Source of the DNA: Bacteroidia bacterium
GTDB lineage: Bacteria; Bacteroidota; Bacteroidia; UKL13-3
Assembly (NCBI GenBank): GCA_019695215.1
Contig: JAIBAK010000004.1
Span: forward strand, 1 to 64,000
Length of the DNA: 64,000 bases
Direction: 5' to 3'
A program made the position numbers and the translations under genes. The first letter of the stretch is position 1, and each line of letters starts with the position of its first letter. This document shows positions 25,266-32,533 of this stretch, piece after piece. Under the pieces are notes generated by a model. That model had not been told where the DNA came from and ran no database searches. It worked only from the letters and a program-made list of their open reading frames with translations.

Positions 25266-25696
25266 TGGGCATTTAAACGGTTTTTAAGCATCATTTCAAA
25301 CTGGAATATGAGGCCGCCATTTCCGCGCAGCTCTTCGGCCTTATATTCATTCAATGGCTTGTGCCCCTTTCCATGTTTGGTGCAATAGCTGTCAATCCTT
25401 TCCATATCCAGCACCGGTTTATTGTTGCGCAGTTGCAGCTCGTTGGTTTCAGGGTCGCGTACATACCAACCGAGCTGATGGCAGCAGCTCAACACCTTTC
25501 TGCGCAACTTGTTGGTGTCCTCCGATTGGGAACGCAGGCCGCGTATGGTTTCGTCCGCTTCGTACCAGCTCATTTGTCTGCTGCTGCCGGTGCGGCCATT
25601 GGTGGCCCCGCGTACTATGTTCTCCTTGTCCTCCGGGTTGTTCAGTCCGAGGTCGTTCAAGAGCTTGTGGAATGCTCTGTTTTGTGCTGAGTTCAT
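25262..25696 (-). CDS. GemA-like early regulatory protein (Mu gp16/DUF1018)
   Basis: 144 aa from MNSAQNRAFHKLLNDLGL; its ATG overlaps the stop of a 48-aa gene (ATGA), so longer upstream starts are rejected. Pattern QMSWYEADETIRGLRSQSED and CCHQLGWYVRD plus a terminal HGKGHKPLNEY resemble the GemA/gp16 family, which in Mu modulates host gene expression and replication. Assignment is by pattern and position. Confidence 0.6.
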   Translation of the reverse strand: MNSAQNRAFHKLLNDLGLNNPEDKENIVRGATNGRTGSSRQMSWYEADETIRGLRSQSEDTNKLRRKVLSCCHQLGWYVRDPETNELQLRNNKPVLDMERIDSYCTKHGKGHKPLNEYKAEELRGNGGLIFQFEMMLKNRLNAQ

Positions 25697-25839
25697 TTTG
25701 TCAGGTATAAGTATATCCATAAAATTATTGCAAGCCACAAAAACAAAACTTCCAGTAAATACATTCCTTTCGATTGAAGGACATCTGCCGTTAGCATAAG
25801 CATGGCTGTGATAAATAAAGTTAGTGTGTGCTTTTTCAT
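25693..25839 (-). CDS. 48-aa membrane protein
   Basis: Starts ATG 25839, ends TGA 25693-25695. Product MKKHTLTLFITAMLMLTADV, then a hydrophobic stretch YLLEVLFLWLAIILWIYLYL: two membrane segments or a signal peptide plus one. Both its start and stop overlap its neighbours as ATGA (25836-25839 and 25693-25696), strong evidence that it is translated. Function unknown. Confidence 0.6.
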   Translation of the reverse strand: MKKHTLTLFITAMLMLTADVLQSKGMYLLEVLFLWLAIILWIYLYLTK

Positions 25840-26264
25840 TGCTTGAAATCGTTATTGTATCGTTGCTGACTGAGGTAACGTTCGGGGTACACCTTTGCAA
25901 TGCTGGTGTCGCGCAGGTAAATGTTATACCGGTTTATAGAGTTCAGGCATTTTGTTTTCTCTGTATCGCCCAGTTTTTCCCACAGCTTTTTTGCCTTGCT
26001 CTTGTCGCCCACCTTGTAAGCGTACCGGTTCCAAAAACTTTCAAACGAAAGGTCTTGCGGTATCTCGGTTACTTTGATGTGCGGGCTTTTGCTGGGCCAT
26101 GCCAGCAAAGCATTTTCCCAAACTGGCAGATGTTCCAAAACCCACATGCGCGAAATCTTATCTACCTCGGGGCCGAAGTCGAAGCCGGTTAGATTACGTT
26201 CCTCATCGTACCTGAAAATTATTTCTCCGCCCATTTTGGGCGATGTGACGCTGTACTGTTTCAT
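25836..26264 (-). CDS. Early protein, unknown
   Basis: 142 aa. Contains LTGFDFGPEVDKISRMW and DLSFESFWNRYAYKVGDKSK with KKLWEKLGD; the phrase FESFWNRY.YK.G..... KKLW resembles the helical element of replication-initiator or DnaT-like phage proteins but is too weak to name. Coupled by ATGA overlaps to both neighbours. Confidence 0.6.
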   Translation of the reverse strand: MKQYSVTSPKMGGEIIFRYDEERNLTGFDFGPEVDKISRMWVLEHLPVWENALLAWPSKSPHIKVTEIPQDLSFESFWNRYAYKVGDKSKAKKLWEKLGDTEKTKCLNSINRYNIYLRDTSIAKVYPERYLSQQRYNNDFKQ

Positions 26265-26437
26265 TTCAGGTTCATGCTTTGTTGGTTGTCGGGCTTTACT
26301 TCAATCTTTACCTCTGCATCAACCTTTCGCTCGAGTTGCTTTGCCCTTGTTAAATGGCTACTCGAACGTGTACTGAAATAATCCTTTTGAGCCTGCCGCA
26401 TTTCGGCTACCAGCTTTCTAAAATCTTTATCGTTCAT
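26261..26437 (-). CDS. 58-aa basic early protein
   Basis: ATG 26437 to TGA 26261-26263. MNDKDFRKLVAEMRQAQKDY, then a helical, Lys/Arg/Gln-rich body ending NQQSMNLK. The stop overlaps the next start (ATGA). Probably a soluble helical accessory protein; not recognised. Confidence 0.55.
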   Translation of the reverse strand: MNDKDFRKLVAEMRQAQKDYFSTRSSSHLTRAKQLERKVDAEVKIEVKPDNQQSMNLK

Positions 26438-26447
26438 AATATTACAA

Positions 26448-26708
26448 CTACTTTTTAATCCAGTAACCGTTTAGGAATCCTCCCGTAAATGCTCCCTCGC
26501 TATCTGTATGCCCACAAACAGAGCATGGATTTGTTCTGTACACTCCCGGGTATTTGTGACACTCGCATTTGCAAGGAGTGTGGCAGTGTGAATCCTTATT
26601 AACTGGGCAAGGTTCGCAGCTATGTGGCGCATGTAATTGGGCGGCTCCACAACCATTGCACAGGTGAGTTGACCCGATGCTATTGCATATAACTTTATTT
26701 ACTTCCAT
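26448..26708 (-). CDS. Cysteine-rich zinc-ribbon-like protein
   Basis: About 86 aa from MEVNKVICNSIG (an ATG 42 bases upstream is possible). Contains two CxxC pairs and many Cys/His: CNGCGAAQLHAPHSCEPC, HCHTPCKCECHK, PCSVCGHTD. At least two zinc sites are likely. Start overlaps the HD-like gene by 10 bases. Role unknown. Confidence 0.5.
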   Translation of the reverse strand: MEVNKVICNSIGSTHLCNGCGAAQLHAPHSCEPCPVNKDSHCHTPCKCECHKYPGVYRTNPCSVCGHTDSEGAFTGGFLNGYWIKK

Positions 26709-27268
26709 ACGCCTGTTTCTGTTACTGCATGCCTGTTTTGAGGTGTCCATGTATCGGCTTTCAGGTCTTTGTGTTGTTCAACCCAATTCCTGACATATAC
26801 CTGCACATCAGCATACCATTTTTTTTGTGAATCCTGAACGGCAATTTGCCCGTTGCTGTTTCGTGCAGCATCTTTCATATACTCGTTTATCTCACCGGTT
26901 GCCCTAACCATTGGCAAGTAAAGCCATGCAGGTGTGAGGCATATTGCCAGCTTGTCGGCCACGCACAACCGAGAGTAATGCGCTCCGTTTCTCTTTGATA
27001 AAAAACGACTGTGGTATAGTGTGAAGTCAAACCACCTTTTCCCAAAGAGAAAACCCATAAGGCAAGCTCCCCAATACGGGTGTGCTTCGCCTTCTTCACC
27101 GTCCATGTTTGATTTGCCGAAGTACCCGAGGTCGTGTACAAAAAATGCAACCCACAGGCGAGGGTCAAAAGGGAAACCGTATAGCTTCCACCATGCGAAA
27201 GCCACAAACCACGGGTGAATAAAAAAGCAATGTGCTCCGAATAAAACTGATTTTGTTCCTACTTTCAT
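26699..27268 (-). CDS. HD-domain-like protein
   Basis: 189 aa. The order H13, HD (FFVHDLGYFGKS), H (EGEAHPYWGA), then H (LYHSRFLSKR) and D (CVADKLAI) is the metal-binding pattern of HD phosphohydrolases, with hydrophobic helices between. It might cleave nucleotides or be a defence-related enzyme, but no substrate is visible. It lies two genes downstream of the DGR reverse transcriptase. Confidence 0.55.
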   Translation of the reverse strand: MKVGTKSVLFGAHCFFIHPWFVAFAWWKLYGFPFDPRLWVAFFVHDLGYFGKSNMDGEEGEAHPYWGACLMGFLFGKRWFDFTLYHSRFLSKRNGAHYSRLCVADKLAICLTPAWLYLPMVRATGEINEYMKDAARNSNGQIAVQDSQKKWYADVQVYVRNWVEQHKDLKADTWTPQNRHAVTETGVWK

Positions 27269-27290
27269 TTGTTTATTTGTTAAATGGTTT

Positions 27291-27602
27291 CTATGTAAAC
27301 TCGTATCTTTCCCCTTCCTGAACTATGGTTGTTGTAAAAGGGAACTTGTCTTTAGGCACCTGCTCAATCATTTCCATGAGTGTGACTGAGCCGTTAAACA
27401 CAACTCTCTGAACTCCGTCAACAGTTACCTGCATGTGCAGGCACTTGCCTTTTCCTTCATACTTGGAGTTCTCAATCTTGTAGGCATGAACAGTTATCTG
27501 TTTGTTGAATAGCCTTTGTATTTGAATTTTCTGACCTATAAACACACCGTTAGTGTTAGGTTTAATTCCGAGGTCTTTAAAACTAAATGCTTGTGTTGTC
27601 AT
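27291..27602 (-). CDS. Small protein downstream of DGR RT
   Basis: 103 aa, beta-rich (NGVFIGQKIQIQRLFNKQIT; CLHMQVTVDGVQRVVF; FPFTTTIVQEGERYEF). Overlaps the reverse transcriptase gene by 20 bases and so is probably co-translated. Not similar to Avd, the four-helix accessory protein of classical DGRs; could be an OB-like nucleic-acid binder by strand pattern only. Confidence 0.6.
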   Translation of the reverse strand: MTTQAFSFKDLGIKPNTNGVFIGQKIQIQRLFNKQITVHAYKIENSKYEGKGKCLHMQVTVDGVQRVVFNGSVTLMEMIEQVPKDKFPFTTTIVQEGERYEFT

Positions 27603-28548
27603 GTAATAGCTTTTTCAATAAATGTTTGCTGTTGCAATGCTTTGCCCAACCATAGTAAGAGGCTATGGACGCGGGGTTTCTCCTCCGGGCAAGCATCCGT
27701 GCGAATCTTTGTTTAATTGTTTTGCGTAATCGTGTGTGTGTATGATAAAATACATAGCCCACAAAGTCAATTCCACGAGCTGAAACCGGGAACACCTGGT
27801 AGTTGTCTTTTACCGTTAATTTTAAGTTGTCGGAAAGGTAGAAACGTATGTCAGTTAAAAGCTGGTGCAGCGCTGCTTTATCCGAAGACAGTATAACAAG
27901 GTCGTCTGCATACCTGAAATAATACTTTACTCGCTTCACCTCTTTGAGCCAATGGTCGAAATAGCTCAGGTAGAAGTTGGCAAAATACTGGCTCAGGTAG
28001 TTTCCAATGGGTACACCTTTCGCGCTGTCTATAATCTCATCGAGTAGAACCAGCAACCTACGGTCTTTAATTTTCTTTCGTAACAGGCTTTTCAGTATGT
28101 CGTGGTCAATGCTGGGGTAGAATTTTTTTACGTCCAGTTTCAGGCAGTAGGTGGTACCGGCTACGTGCTTCAAGGCTCTGCGAACTGCGGAGGCGGCAGC
28201 GTGAATGCCTTTGCCCTTTATGCAGCTATATGTATCGGCAGTGAAGTTTGCAACGAACACAGGCTCCAAAACATTCATTATGGCGTGGTGTACGATGCGG
28301 TCGGGGAAATACGGAAGGCAATAAACATCGCGTTCCTTTGGATCGTGAACCTTGAATGTTTTGTATGCTGATGTGCGAAATGTTCCAGTTTTTAATGATT
28401 CGTGCAGCGAAAGGATATTTGCCTGCCGGTTCCGGTCGTGGTATTGTACCCCATATTGATTTGATTTGCCTTTCCTTGCTTTTAGGTCTGCCAGCTCGAG
28501 GTTTTCAACCGAGATAATATTTTCGTACAGATTTTTTAGACGTTTCAT
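27583..28548 (-). CDS. DGR reverse transcriptase
   Basis: 321 aa. RT motifs in order: DPKERDVYCLPYFPDRIVHH (motif 1-2 region), YCLKLDVKKFYPSIDHDIL (motif 3/A), GVPIGNYLSQYFANFY (motif 4/B), YFRYADDLVILSS (motif 5/C, catalytic YADD) and GIDFVGYVF (motif 6-7). The IGN..SQ form of motif B is typical of diversity-generating retroelement RTs, as opposed to group II introns or retrons. It copies the template RNA (28650-28726) with errors at adenines and the cDNA replaces variable repeats in two genes upstream. No thumb/maturase X domain is seen. Confidence 0.92.
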   Translation of the reverse strand: MKRLKNLYENIISVENLELADLKARKGKSNQYGVQYHDRNRQANILSLHESLKTGTFRTSAYKTFKVHDPKERDVYCLPYFPDRIVHHAIMNVLEPVFVANFTADTYSCIKGKGIHAAASAVRRALKHVAGTTYCLKLDVKKFYPSIDHDILKSLLRKKIKDRRLLVLLDEIIDSAKGVPIGNYLSQYFANFYLSYFDHWLKEVKRVKYYFRYADDLVILSSDKAALHQLLTDIRFYLSDNLKLTVKDNYQVFPVSARGIDFVGYVFYHTHTRLRKTIKQRFARMLARRRNPASIASYYGWAKHCNSKHLLKKLLHDNTSI

Positions 28549-28649
28549 TCCTTTGCTTCAATCAGGTCGCGTTCGCAATTGCTACCAGCGCCCTTTTTGT
28601 GTTATGTTATTTTTTGCAACTGTTGGCATGGCCTGCGCTGTTTAAGTTC

Positions 28650-28726
28650 TTAGCGTAGTCGGGAGCTGACATTCGAGTTCGAGTTCGTGTTATCGTAATC
28701 GTAGTACGAGAGGCCTGAGCCTGCAC
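28650..28726 (-). repeat. DGR template repeat (TR)
   Basis: Non-coding copy between the RT gene and the 129-aa target gene. On the minus strand the core reads like codons for AGSGLSYYDYDNTNSNSNVS, enriched in AAC/AAT. It aligns with VR1 and VR2 over about 65-75 bases without gaps; in the 63-base core 10 (VR1) and 13 (VR2) differences all fall on TR adenines. Confidence 0.9.
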
Positions 28727-28776
28727 ACGCACACGGAGCGCTCAAACGCCCTCACAGCGCACAGCCGGGTTTCTTT

Positions 28777-29166
28777 CTATTTAAGCAGAAACATGCTTTC
28801 GTACAACTTTCTGAAAGGGGGGTGTGTGCCTGCATACCGGGCCAGCTCTGCCGATTTAAAGCAAAGGCGGGAGCCGACAAACGAGTACGAGCCCGGGTAA
28901 CCGTAATCGCAGCACGAGAGGCCCGAGCCCGCAAGTTTTTTGGCTGAGGCTTTCACATCGAACCAAGGATAGTATTTCCATTCATCGTGGTTGTTCCAGT
29001 CCGGTTGCCAACCTTCATTCAATGCCTCTGCAACCACTACGGCTTTGTAGTAATCAACTACTGCCTGCGCGTGTCTTTCGGGAAGCCCTGACACATTGGG
29101 TAATTTGTTTGGGTCTAAGCCCACCGCTTTAAAAGCGTCTGCAACTGTTTTGATTTTGTGTTTCAT
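28777..29166 (-). CDS. DGR variable protein 2
   Basis: 129 aa. N-terminal helical segment (VADAFKAVGLDPNKLP), then ALNEGWQPDWNNHDEWKYYP, the VR-encoded stretch SGLSCCDYGYPGSYSFVG, and a conserved tail GSRLCFKSAELARYAG. The variable residues (C, C, G, Y, P, G, Y, F) correspond exactly to TR adenine codons. The tail differs from paralogue 1 after YAG (THPPFRKLYESMFLLK). Similar GSRLCFKS proteins are frequent in Bacteroidota phages without an adjacent RT; binding target unknown. Confidence 0.85.
   Translation of the reverse strand: MKHKIKTVADAFKAVGLDPNKLPNVSGLPERHAQAVVDYYKAVVVAEALNEGWQPDWNNHDEWKYYPWFDVKASAKKLAGSGLSCCDYGYPGSYSFVGSRLCFKSAELARYAGTHPPFRKLYESMFLLK
28861..28932 (-). repeat. Variable repeat VR2
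   Basis: Inside the 129-aa gene. Thirteen of 17 adenines in the 63-base TR core are substituted here and no non-adenine base differs. Flanked downstream by a stretch shared with VR1 but not TR. Confidence 0.88.
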
Positions 29167-29177
29167 TTCAATGGGGT

Positions 29178-29654
29178 TTAAATGATGAAAAAATCTGCGT
29201 AGATGTCAGCGAACTGACTGCCTGCATACCGGGCCAGCTCTGCCGATTTAAAGCAAAGGCGGGAGCCGACATCCGAGTACGAGAGCGAGTGATCGTAATC
29301 GAAGTACGAGAGGCCCGAGCCGGCAGTCATATCAAAAAATGGGTAGTATTTGTACTCACTGTTATTAGTCCAGTCGGGTTGCCAGCCTTCGTTCAGAACG
29401 GAACGTATAAAGCTGATCTTGGCAATGGCGTTGATGGCCTTTTGCTCTTTGTTCACAGGGCTTGCATAGGGCAGCACATCGTTGGGGTTTACACCTCGGA
29501 TGGCGCAGGCATCCTCGAATGTTTTTACCATGTCTGTAATCTTCTCGGAGAATGTTTTCTCACCGAAGAGGTCGGATAACAATTTTTTACCGACTTCGTT
29601 GGCAGCCTGGTAAGCTGCGAGGGCATTAGCCTTTGTAATTTCCAGTGTTTGCAT
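29178..29654 (-). CDS. DGR variable protein 1
   Basis: 158 aa. Begins MQTLEITKANALAAYQAANE, GKKLLSDLFGEKTFSEKI (alpha-helical N-domain), KTFEDACAIRGVNPNDVL, then GWQPDWTNNSEYKYYPFFD, the variable stretch SGLSYFDYDHSLSYSDVG and tail GSRLCFKSAELARYAGSQFA. Eleven bases separate it from variable protein 2, so both are probably on one mRNA. It has no signal peptide, coiled coil or fibre repeat. It sits in the early operon, far from tail genes. Confidence 0.85.
   Translation of the reverse strand: MQTLEITKANALAAYQAANEVGKKLLSDLFGEKTFSEKITDMVKTFEDACAIRGVNPNDVLPYASPVNKEQKAINAIAKISFIRSVLNEGWQPDWTNNSEYKYYPFFDMTAGSGLSYFDYDHSLSYSDVGSRLCFKSAELARYAGSQFADIYADFFII
29252..29323 (-). repeat. Variable repeat VR1
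   Basis: Inside the 158-aa gene. Ten of 17 adenines in the 63-base TR core are substituted and no other base differs. Codon examples: TR AAC to CAC, AAC to CTC, AAC to TAC, AAT to GAT. Confidence 0.88.
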
Positions 29655-29675
29655 TATTTGTTTTTTAATGGTTGT

Positions 29676-29774
29676 TCAATAAATCAGGTCATTCCCGCCC
29701 ATCAGCCTATGATCGTTACCCCTGTGCAACTGTCTCATGCTTTCAACTTTTGGGTGGGCACCTGTGGTGTCCAT
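29676..29774 (-). CDS. Possible 32-aa protein upstream of DGR genes
   Basis: ATG 29774 to TGA 29676-29678, product MDTTGAHPKVESMRQLHRGN continuing DHRLMGGNDLIY. It is the only open frame in the 212-base gap between Gam and the first DGR target. May be a leader peptide or chance. The gap also holds a CCCGCCC / GGGCGGG long-range inverted repeat (about 29694 and 29800). Confidence 0.3.
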   Translation of the reverse strand: MDTTGAHPKVESMRQLHRGNDHRLMGGNDLIY

Positions 29775-29866
29775 GAGGGAAGTTTAAGCACTATGGGGCG
29801 GGCATTTGTCGCGTGACCTGTTGCGCGTACTTTTAAAATGCACACGGCCTCACGTTGCCGATACGT

Positions 29867-30382
29867 TTAGGCGGTTACCTCCTTTTTTGGCTCTACGAAA
29901 AAGGTCTCGTCCTGGTCAACCAATATTCCCACCTTCGGGAACAGGTTTGCCACTTCCGGTGCATCGCGGTCGGCAAGCAACCGGTCTTTTGCAGGCTCTT
30001 CGGTTGTGCGAACGTACTCGGGCAGGAACTCTTTTAACAGGTTGGTAATGCTGCCCCACGTAAAACCTTTTCGGGTTTTCAGCTTCGGGGTTCCGGTGCG
30101 GAAACCGAGCACACCATGCGTAAGCTCCATGCTCTTTTTGTTGCCAAAATCAGCGCGGTTGTTCTCAGCGTAGCTTTGCAGTTTCTCGAACTCTTCCTCT
30201 TTCACGTCTTGCAACTCCGTAAGTTCATCCTGATACTTTTCGCGTATCTTGGTAATCTCCACGTCCATTTTAGCCGTTAGCTGCTTGGCTCTTGCGTCTG
30301 CCTTTGCATAGGCTGCAAACGCTTCCTCCGCTGTGTTTTTGTCAACTGTGCCGGTAAGCACTTTCTTTTTTACTCTTGTCAT
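29867..30382 (-). CDS. gam: Host-nuclease inhibitor Gam-like protein
   Basis: 171 aa. N-terminal helical region rich in Lys/Glu (KIREKYQDELTELQDVKEEE) followed by ELTHGVLGFRTGTPKLK and TWGSITNLLKEFLPEY, the Mu Gam (PF07352) pattern. Gam is a Ku-like protein that binds double-strand DNA ends and protects linear phage DNA from exonucleases. In the early operon as in Mu. Confidence 0.85.
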   Translation of the reverse strand: MTRVKKKVLTGTVDKNTAEEAFAAYAKADARAKQLTAKMDVEITKIREKYQDELTELQDVKEEEFEKLQSYAENNRADFGNKKSMELTHGVLGFRTGTPKLKTRKGFTWGSITNLLKEFLPEYVRTTEEPAKDRLLADRDAPEVANLFPKVGILVDQDETFFVEPKKEVTA

Positions 30383-30411
30383 TTTGTTGTTATTTATGGT
30401 TGAAAATTGTT

Positions 30412-30591
30412 TTATTGTTTCTGTGCTATTGCCATTTGCATGGATTGTATTTTGCCGTGCAGGTAGTTGCTCTTGTCCACCAAAGCCACGTATGTGCTTT
30501 CGGGTATATGCTTTTCCCTTTTGCGTTCCTGCACCTGTTTCAGTTCGGTTTCGAGGCGCGTAACCTCCTGTTGCATTTCGTCTTTGCTCAT
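30412..30591 (-). CDS. 59-aa coiled-coil early protein
   Basis: ATG 30591 to TAA 30412-30414. MSKDEMQQEVTRLETELKQV then QERKREKHIPESTYVALVDK; heptad pattern in the first 25 residues. Overlaps the DnaA-like gene by 4 bases (ATGA type), supporting expression. Function unknown. Confidence 0.6.
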   Translation of the reverse strand: MSKDEMQQEVTRLETELKQVQERKREKHIPESTYVALVDKSNYLHGKIQSMQMAIAQKQ

Positions 30592-31034
30592 TGCTGTGTG
30601 GGGTTTAATATTTCATTGATGGCCTTGTAATTTTCCTGTACTGTTTTCTCCTTTTCGAGCCAGTCGTTCAGCGTTTGCATGCCGTGTATTACCGAAGAGT
30701 GGTCGCGGTGGCCGTGCATCATGCCAATGGTTTTTAGTGGCATATCGGGGTGCTTCTCTTTTATAAGCCTGTAACAAATGAATCGTGCCTCGGGCATGGG
30801 CCTTTCTCTCGAGGTACTGCACAGTTTTTCTTCGGTTATTCCGAAGTGTTCACAAACGGCAGCTTTCACGCTTTTTACTGTAATCAATTCTGCGGTGTTA
30901 TCTCTCATATTGGCGTGTTCTATTTCAGTAATTTTGAGTGTGACGCGGCAGCCCACCTCATCGGATATTTGGCAGGAGAACTCCTGTAACATGGCTGAGA
31001 TTCGGAACAAACTTTTTGGGTCGAGGTTAAGCAT
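30588..31034 (-). CDS. DnaA domain-IV-like DNA-binding protein
   Basis: 148 aa. The C-terminal half VCEHFGITEEKLCSTSRERP, ARFICYRLIKEKHPDMPLKT and IGMMHGHRDHSSVIHGM carries the DnaA-C HTH including the GHRDHSSVIH signature that reads DnaA boxes. There is no AAA+ part, so it cannot act as an initiator alone. The N-terminus (MLNLDPKSLFRISAMLQEF) is phage-specific. It may bind origin-like sites on phage or host DNA, or modulate host DnaA. Confidence 0.8.
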   Translation of the reverse strand: MLNLDPKSLFRISAMLQEFSCQISDEVGCRVTLKITEIEHANMRDNTAELITVKSVKAAVCEHFGITEEKLCSTSRERPMPEARFICYRLIKEKHPDMPLKTIGMMHGHRDHSSVIHGMQTLNDWLEKEKTVQENYKAINEILNPTQQ

Positions 31035-31395
31035 GTACAGCCTCCTTTCTGCAAGCCATAAGCGCCCGGTTTACTTCGTCAACTACCTGTTTTACGGGCT
31101 TGGCTTTAATGGCCTCCGGGTTGTGTTCCTCAATCCACATCAGGCGCAGGCTTTCGCGCACGTCTGAATCGTTCCTGTCGGCAATACGGTATGCGGCTAA
31201 GAAAACCTCGTCAATCTGCTGCCATTGGTTTTTAAACCACTTCCAAAAGGTTTTCGTTTGTATTACCCTGCTTACAGCTTGTTCATTGCCACCGGTGAGC
31301 ATACCGGCATACTCAATACCTGTTTCAAAAACGAGGCGGGCATAGTCGTCTGCCGATACGCCTACCATTGCAGTAATTCGCTCCTGTATATTCAT
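31027..31395 (-). CDS. Early protein, unknown
   Basis: 122 aa from MNIQERITAMVGVSADDYAR; the first ATG at 31542 lies within the preceding gene and is not used. Helical, with FWKWFKNQWQQIDEVFLAAY and IADRNDSDVRESLRLMWIEE. Overlaps the DnaA-like gene start by 8 bases. No family recognised. Confidence 0.6.
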   Translation of the reverse strand: MNIQERITAMVGVSADDYARLVFETGIEYAGMLTGGNEQAVSRVIQTKTFWKWFKNQWQQIDEVFLAAYRIADRNDSDVRESLRLMWIEEHNPEAIKAKPVKQVVDEVNRALMACRKEAVHA

Positions 31396-31676
31396 GTTTT
31401 TACCTCCTTGTAATTGGCAAGCATGCGCATGGCCTGTGCGCCCACAATGGCAGCCTCGTGCTGCACATCGGAGTGATTTGCCTTTCCGCCCTGTGCCTGC
31501 ATGGCTGTGTTTCGCATTATCTCGGCCATGCCGGAAACACAATCAGCCATGCGCATATTGCTCATTTCTGGTTCGTTGGTTTTTTCCAGATTTCTGTATT
31601 GCATCAGGATAAGATGAAATGCTGCATACTCTTCATCGCTATTAAACCACACTTCTTTTGTGAATGGATTAGGCAT
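31392..31676 (-). CDS. Early protein, unknown
   Basis: 94 aa (MPNPFTKEVWFNSDEEYAAF). Contains MADCVSGMAEIMRNTAMQAQ and a helical C-terminus. Couples to the downstream gene by a 4-base overlap. Not recognised. Confidence 0.55.
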   Translation of the reverse strand: MPNPFTKEVWFNSDEEYAAFHLILMQYRNLEKTNEPEMSNMRMADCVSGMAEIMRNTAMQAQGGKANHSDVQHEAAIVGAQAMRMLANYKEVKT

Positions 31677-31881
31677 TTTTAACCTCCTCGATTTCTGTTA
31701 TTGAAATTTCACGCACGTAATTGAATGTGTTGCGGGCAGATATGTCGTTCAGTTGTCGAACAACAGTTGTGTAGGCTAATTCCTGAGCGCTGATTTCAGT
31801 CTCTGCGGTCAGGTCAACATAGTTCAGCTCCCAGTTTCCATTAAACCAGGTGTGCTTATAATGTACTCTGTATTTTTTCAT
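31669..31881 (-). CDS. Early protein, unknown
   Basis: 70 aa (MKKYRVHYKHTWFNGNWELN). Mixed alpha/beta with VVRQLNDISARNTFNYVREI. Overlaps the next gene by 8 bases. Function unknown. Confidence 0.55.
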   Translation of the reverse strand: MKKYRVHYKHTWFNGNWELNYVDLTAETEISAQELAYTTVVRQLNDISARNTFNYVREISITEIEEVKNA

Positions 31882-31885
31882 GGTG

Positions 31886-32530
31886 TTATGCTGCTTTGAA
31901 TTTGTTAATGAAATCGAAACCGTGGAAATCTATTGCGCCCTTTTCCCAAATGACAAAAGGCTTTGGCATACCGTCCACGTAACGGCTTTTAACGAAGGCC
32001 ACAAAACCGCGTATGGTTATTTTTATACCAGCATCCTGATAGATGAACTTGGCAACGCTTCCCTCGGGCTTCTTGCCGTCCATGTGGCTGATAATAACAA
32101 AGGTTTTGTTTGGGTATCTTTCTTTCAGTTCGGTGTATTGGGCGCGTGTAAACCAACTGTGTTGTATGGTGTCAATAACAACTATCTGAGGGCTTTTATG
32201 TTTGTCGAGGCGTGCGCACAGCTCGGTGAAATATTCTTTGTTCAACACAATAACTTTGCGTGAACCTGATTTTATACCGGCCCGTTTGAATGCTTTGGAA
32301 AGGGACTTGCTTTTGCCCTCCTCGATGCTGTTGTATGCCACTATTCCAAACTGTGACAGTTCTTTACACAGCATTGCAACAAATGTGGTCTTGCCGCTGG
32401 CAACTTCAGCCATAACAAACCATACATTCGAGCGCTCCGGTTTCCCGAAGCTCTCGAACCACTGGCCCTTTAGGTCGTATTCGACCCACTTTTCGCTGTG
32501 TAATTGGGTTACGGAAACGGCTCTGCGCAT
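31886..32530 (-). CDS. RecA-fold ATPase, early phage protein
   Basis: 214 aa. Variant P-loop VMAEVASGKTTF (the first Gly of GxxxxGKT is Ala), Walker B IVVIDTIQHSW and an ISHMDG sensor-type segment indicate a RecA/DnaB-like fold, comparable with replicative-helicase-like phage ATPases. Located directly downstream of the MuB-like gene. Role possibly in replication or transposition DNA handling; family not identified with certainty. Confidence 0.6.
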   Translation of the reverse strand: MRRAVSVTQLHSEKWVEYDLKGQWFESFGKPERSNVWFVMAEVASGKTTFVAMLCKELSQFGIVAYNSIEEGKSKSLSKAFKRAGIKSGSRKVIVLNKEYFTELCARLDKHKSPQIVVIDTIQHSWFTRAQYTELKERYPNKTFVIISHMDGKKPEGSVAKFIYQDAGIKITIRGFVAFVKSRYVDGMPKPFVIWEKGAIDFHGFDFINKFKAA

Positions 32531-32533
32531 AGG

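Noticed and set aside
27583-28548. Reverse transcriptase as retron, group II intron or abortive-infection RT
   Set aside because: Motif B IGN..SQ, the adjacent TR/VR set and absence of maturase or msr-msd structure point to a DGR.
28620-28760. Open frame across the template repeat
   Set aside because: Reads in frame only in short pieces; the TR is explained as non-coding template.
31396-31542. Upstream extension of the 122-aa early gene
   Set aside because: It would run through the preceding gene and its sequence is Cys/His-rich noise.
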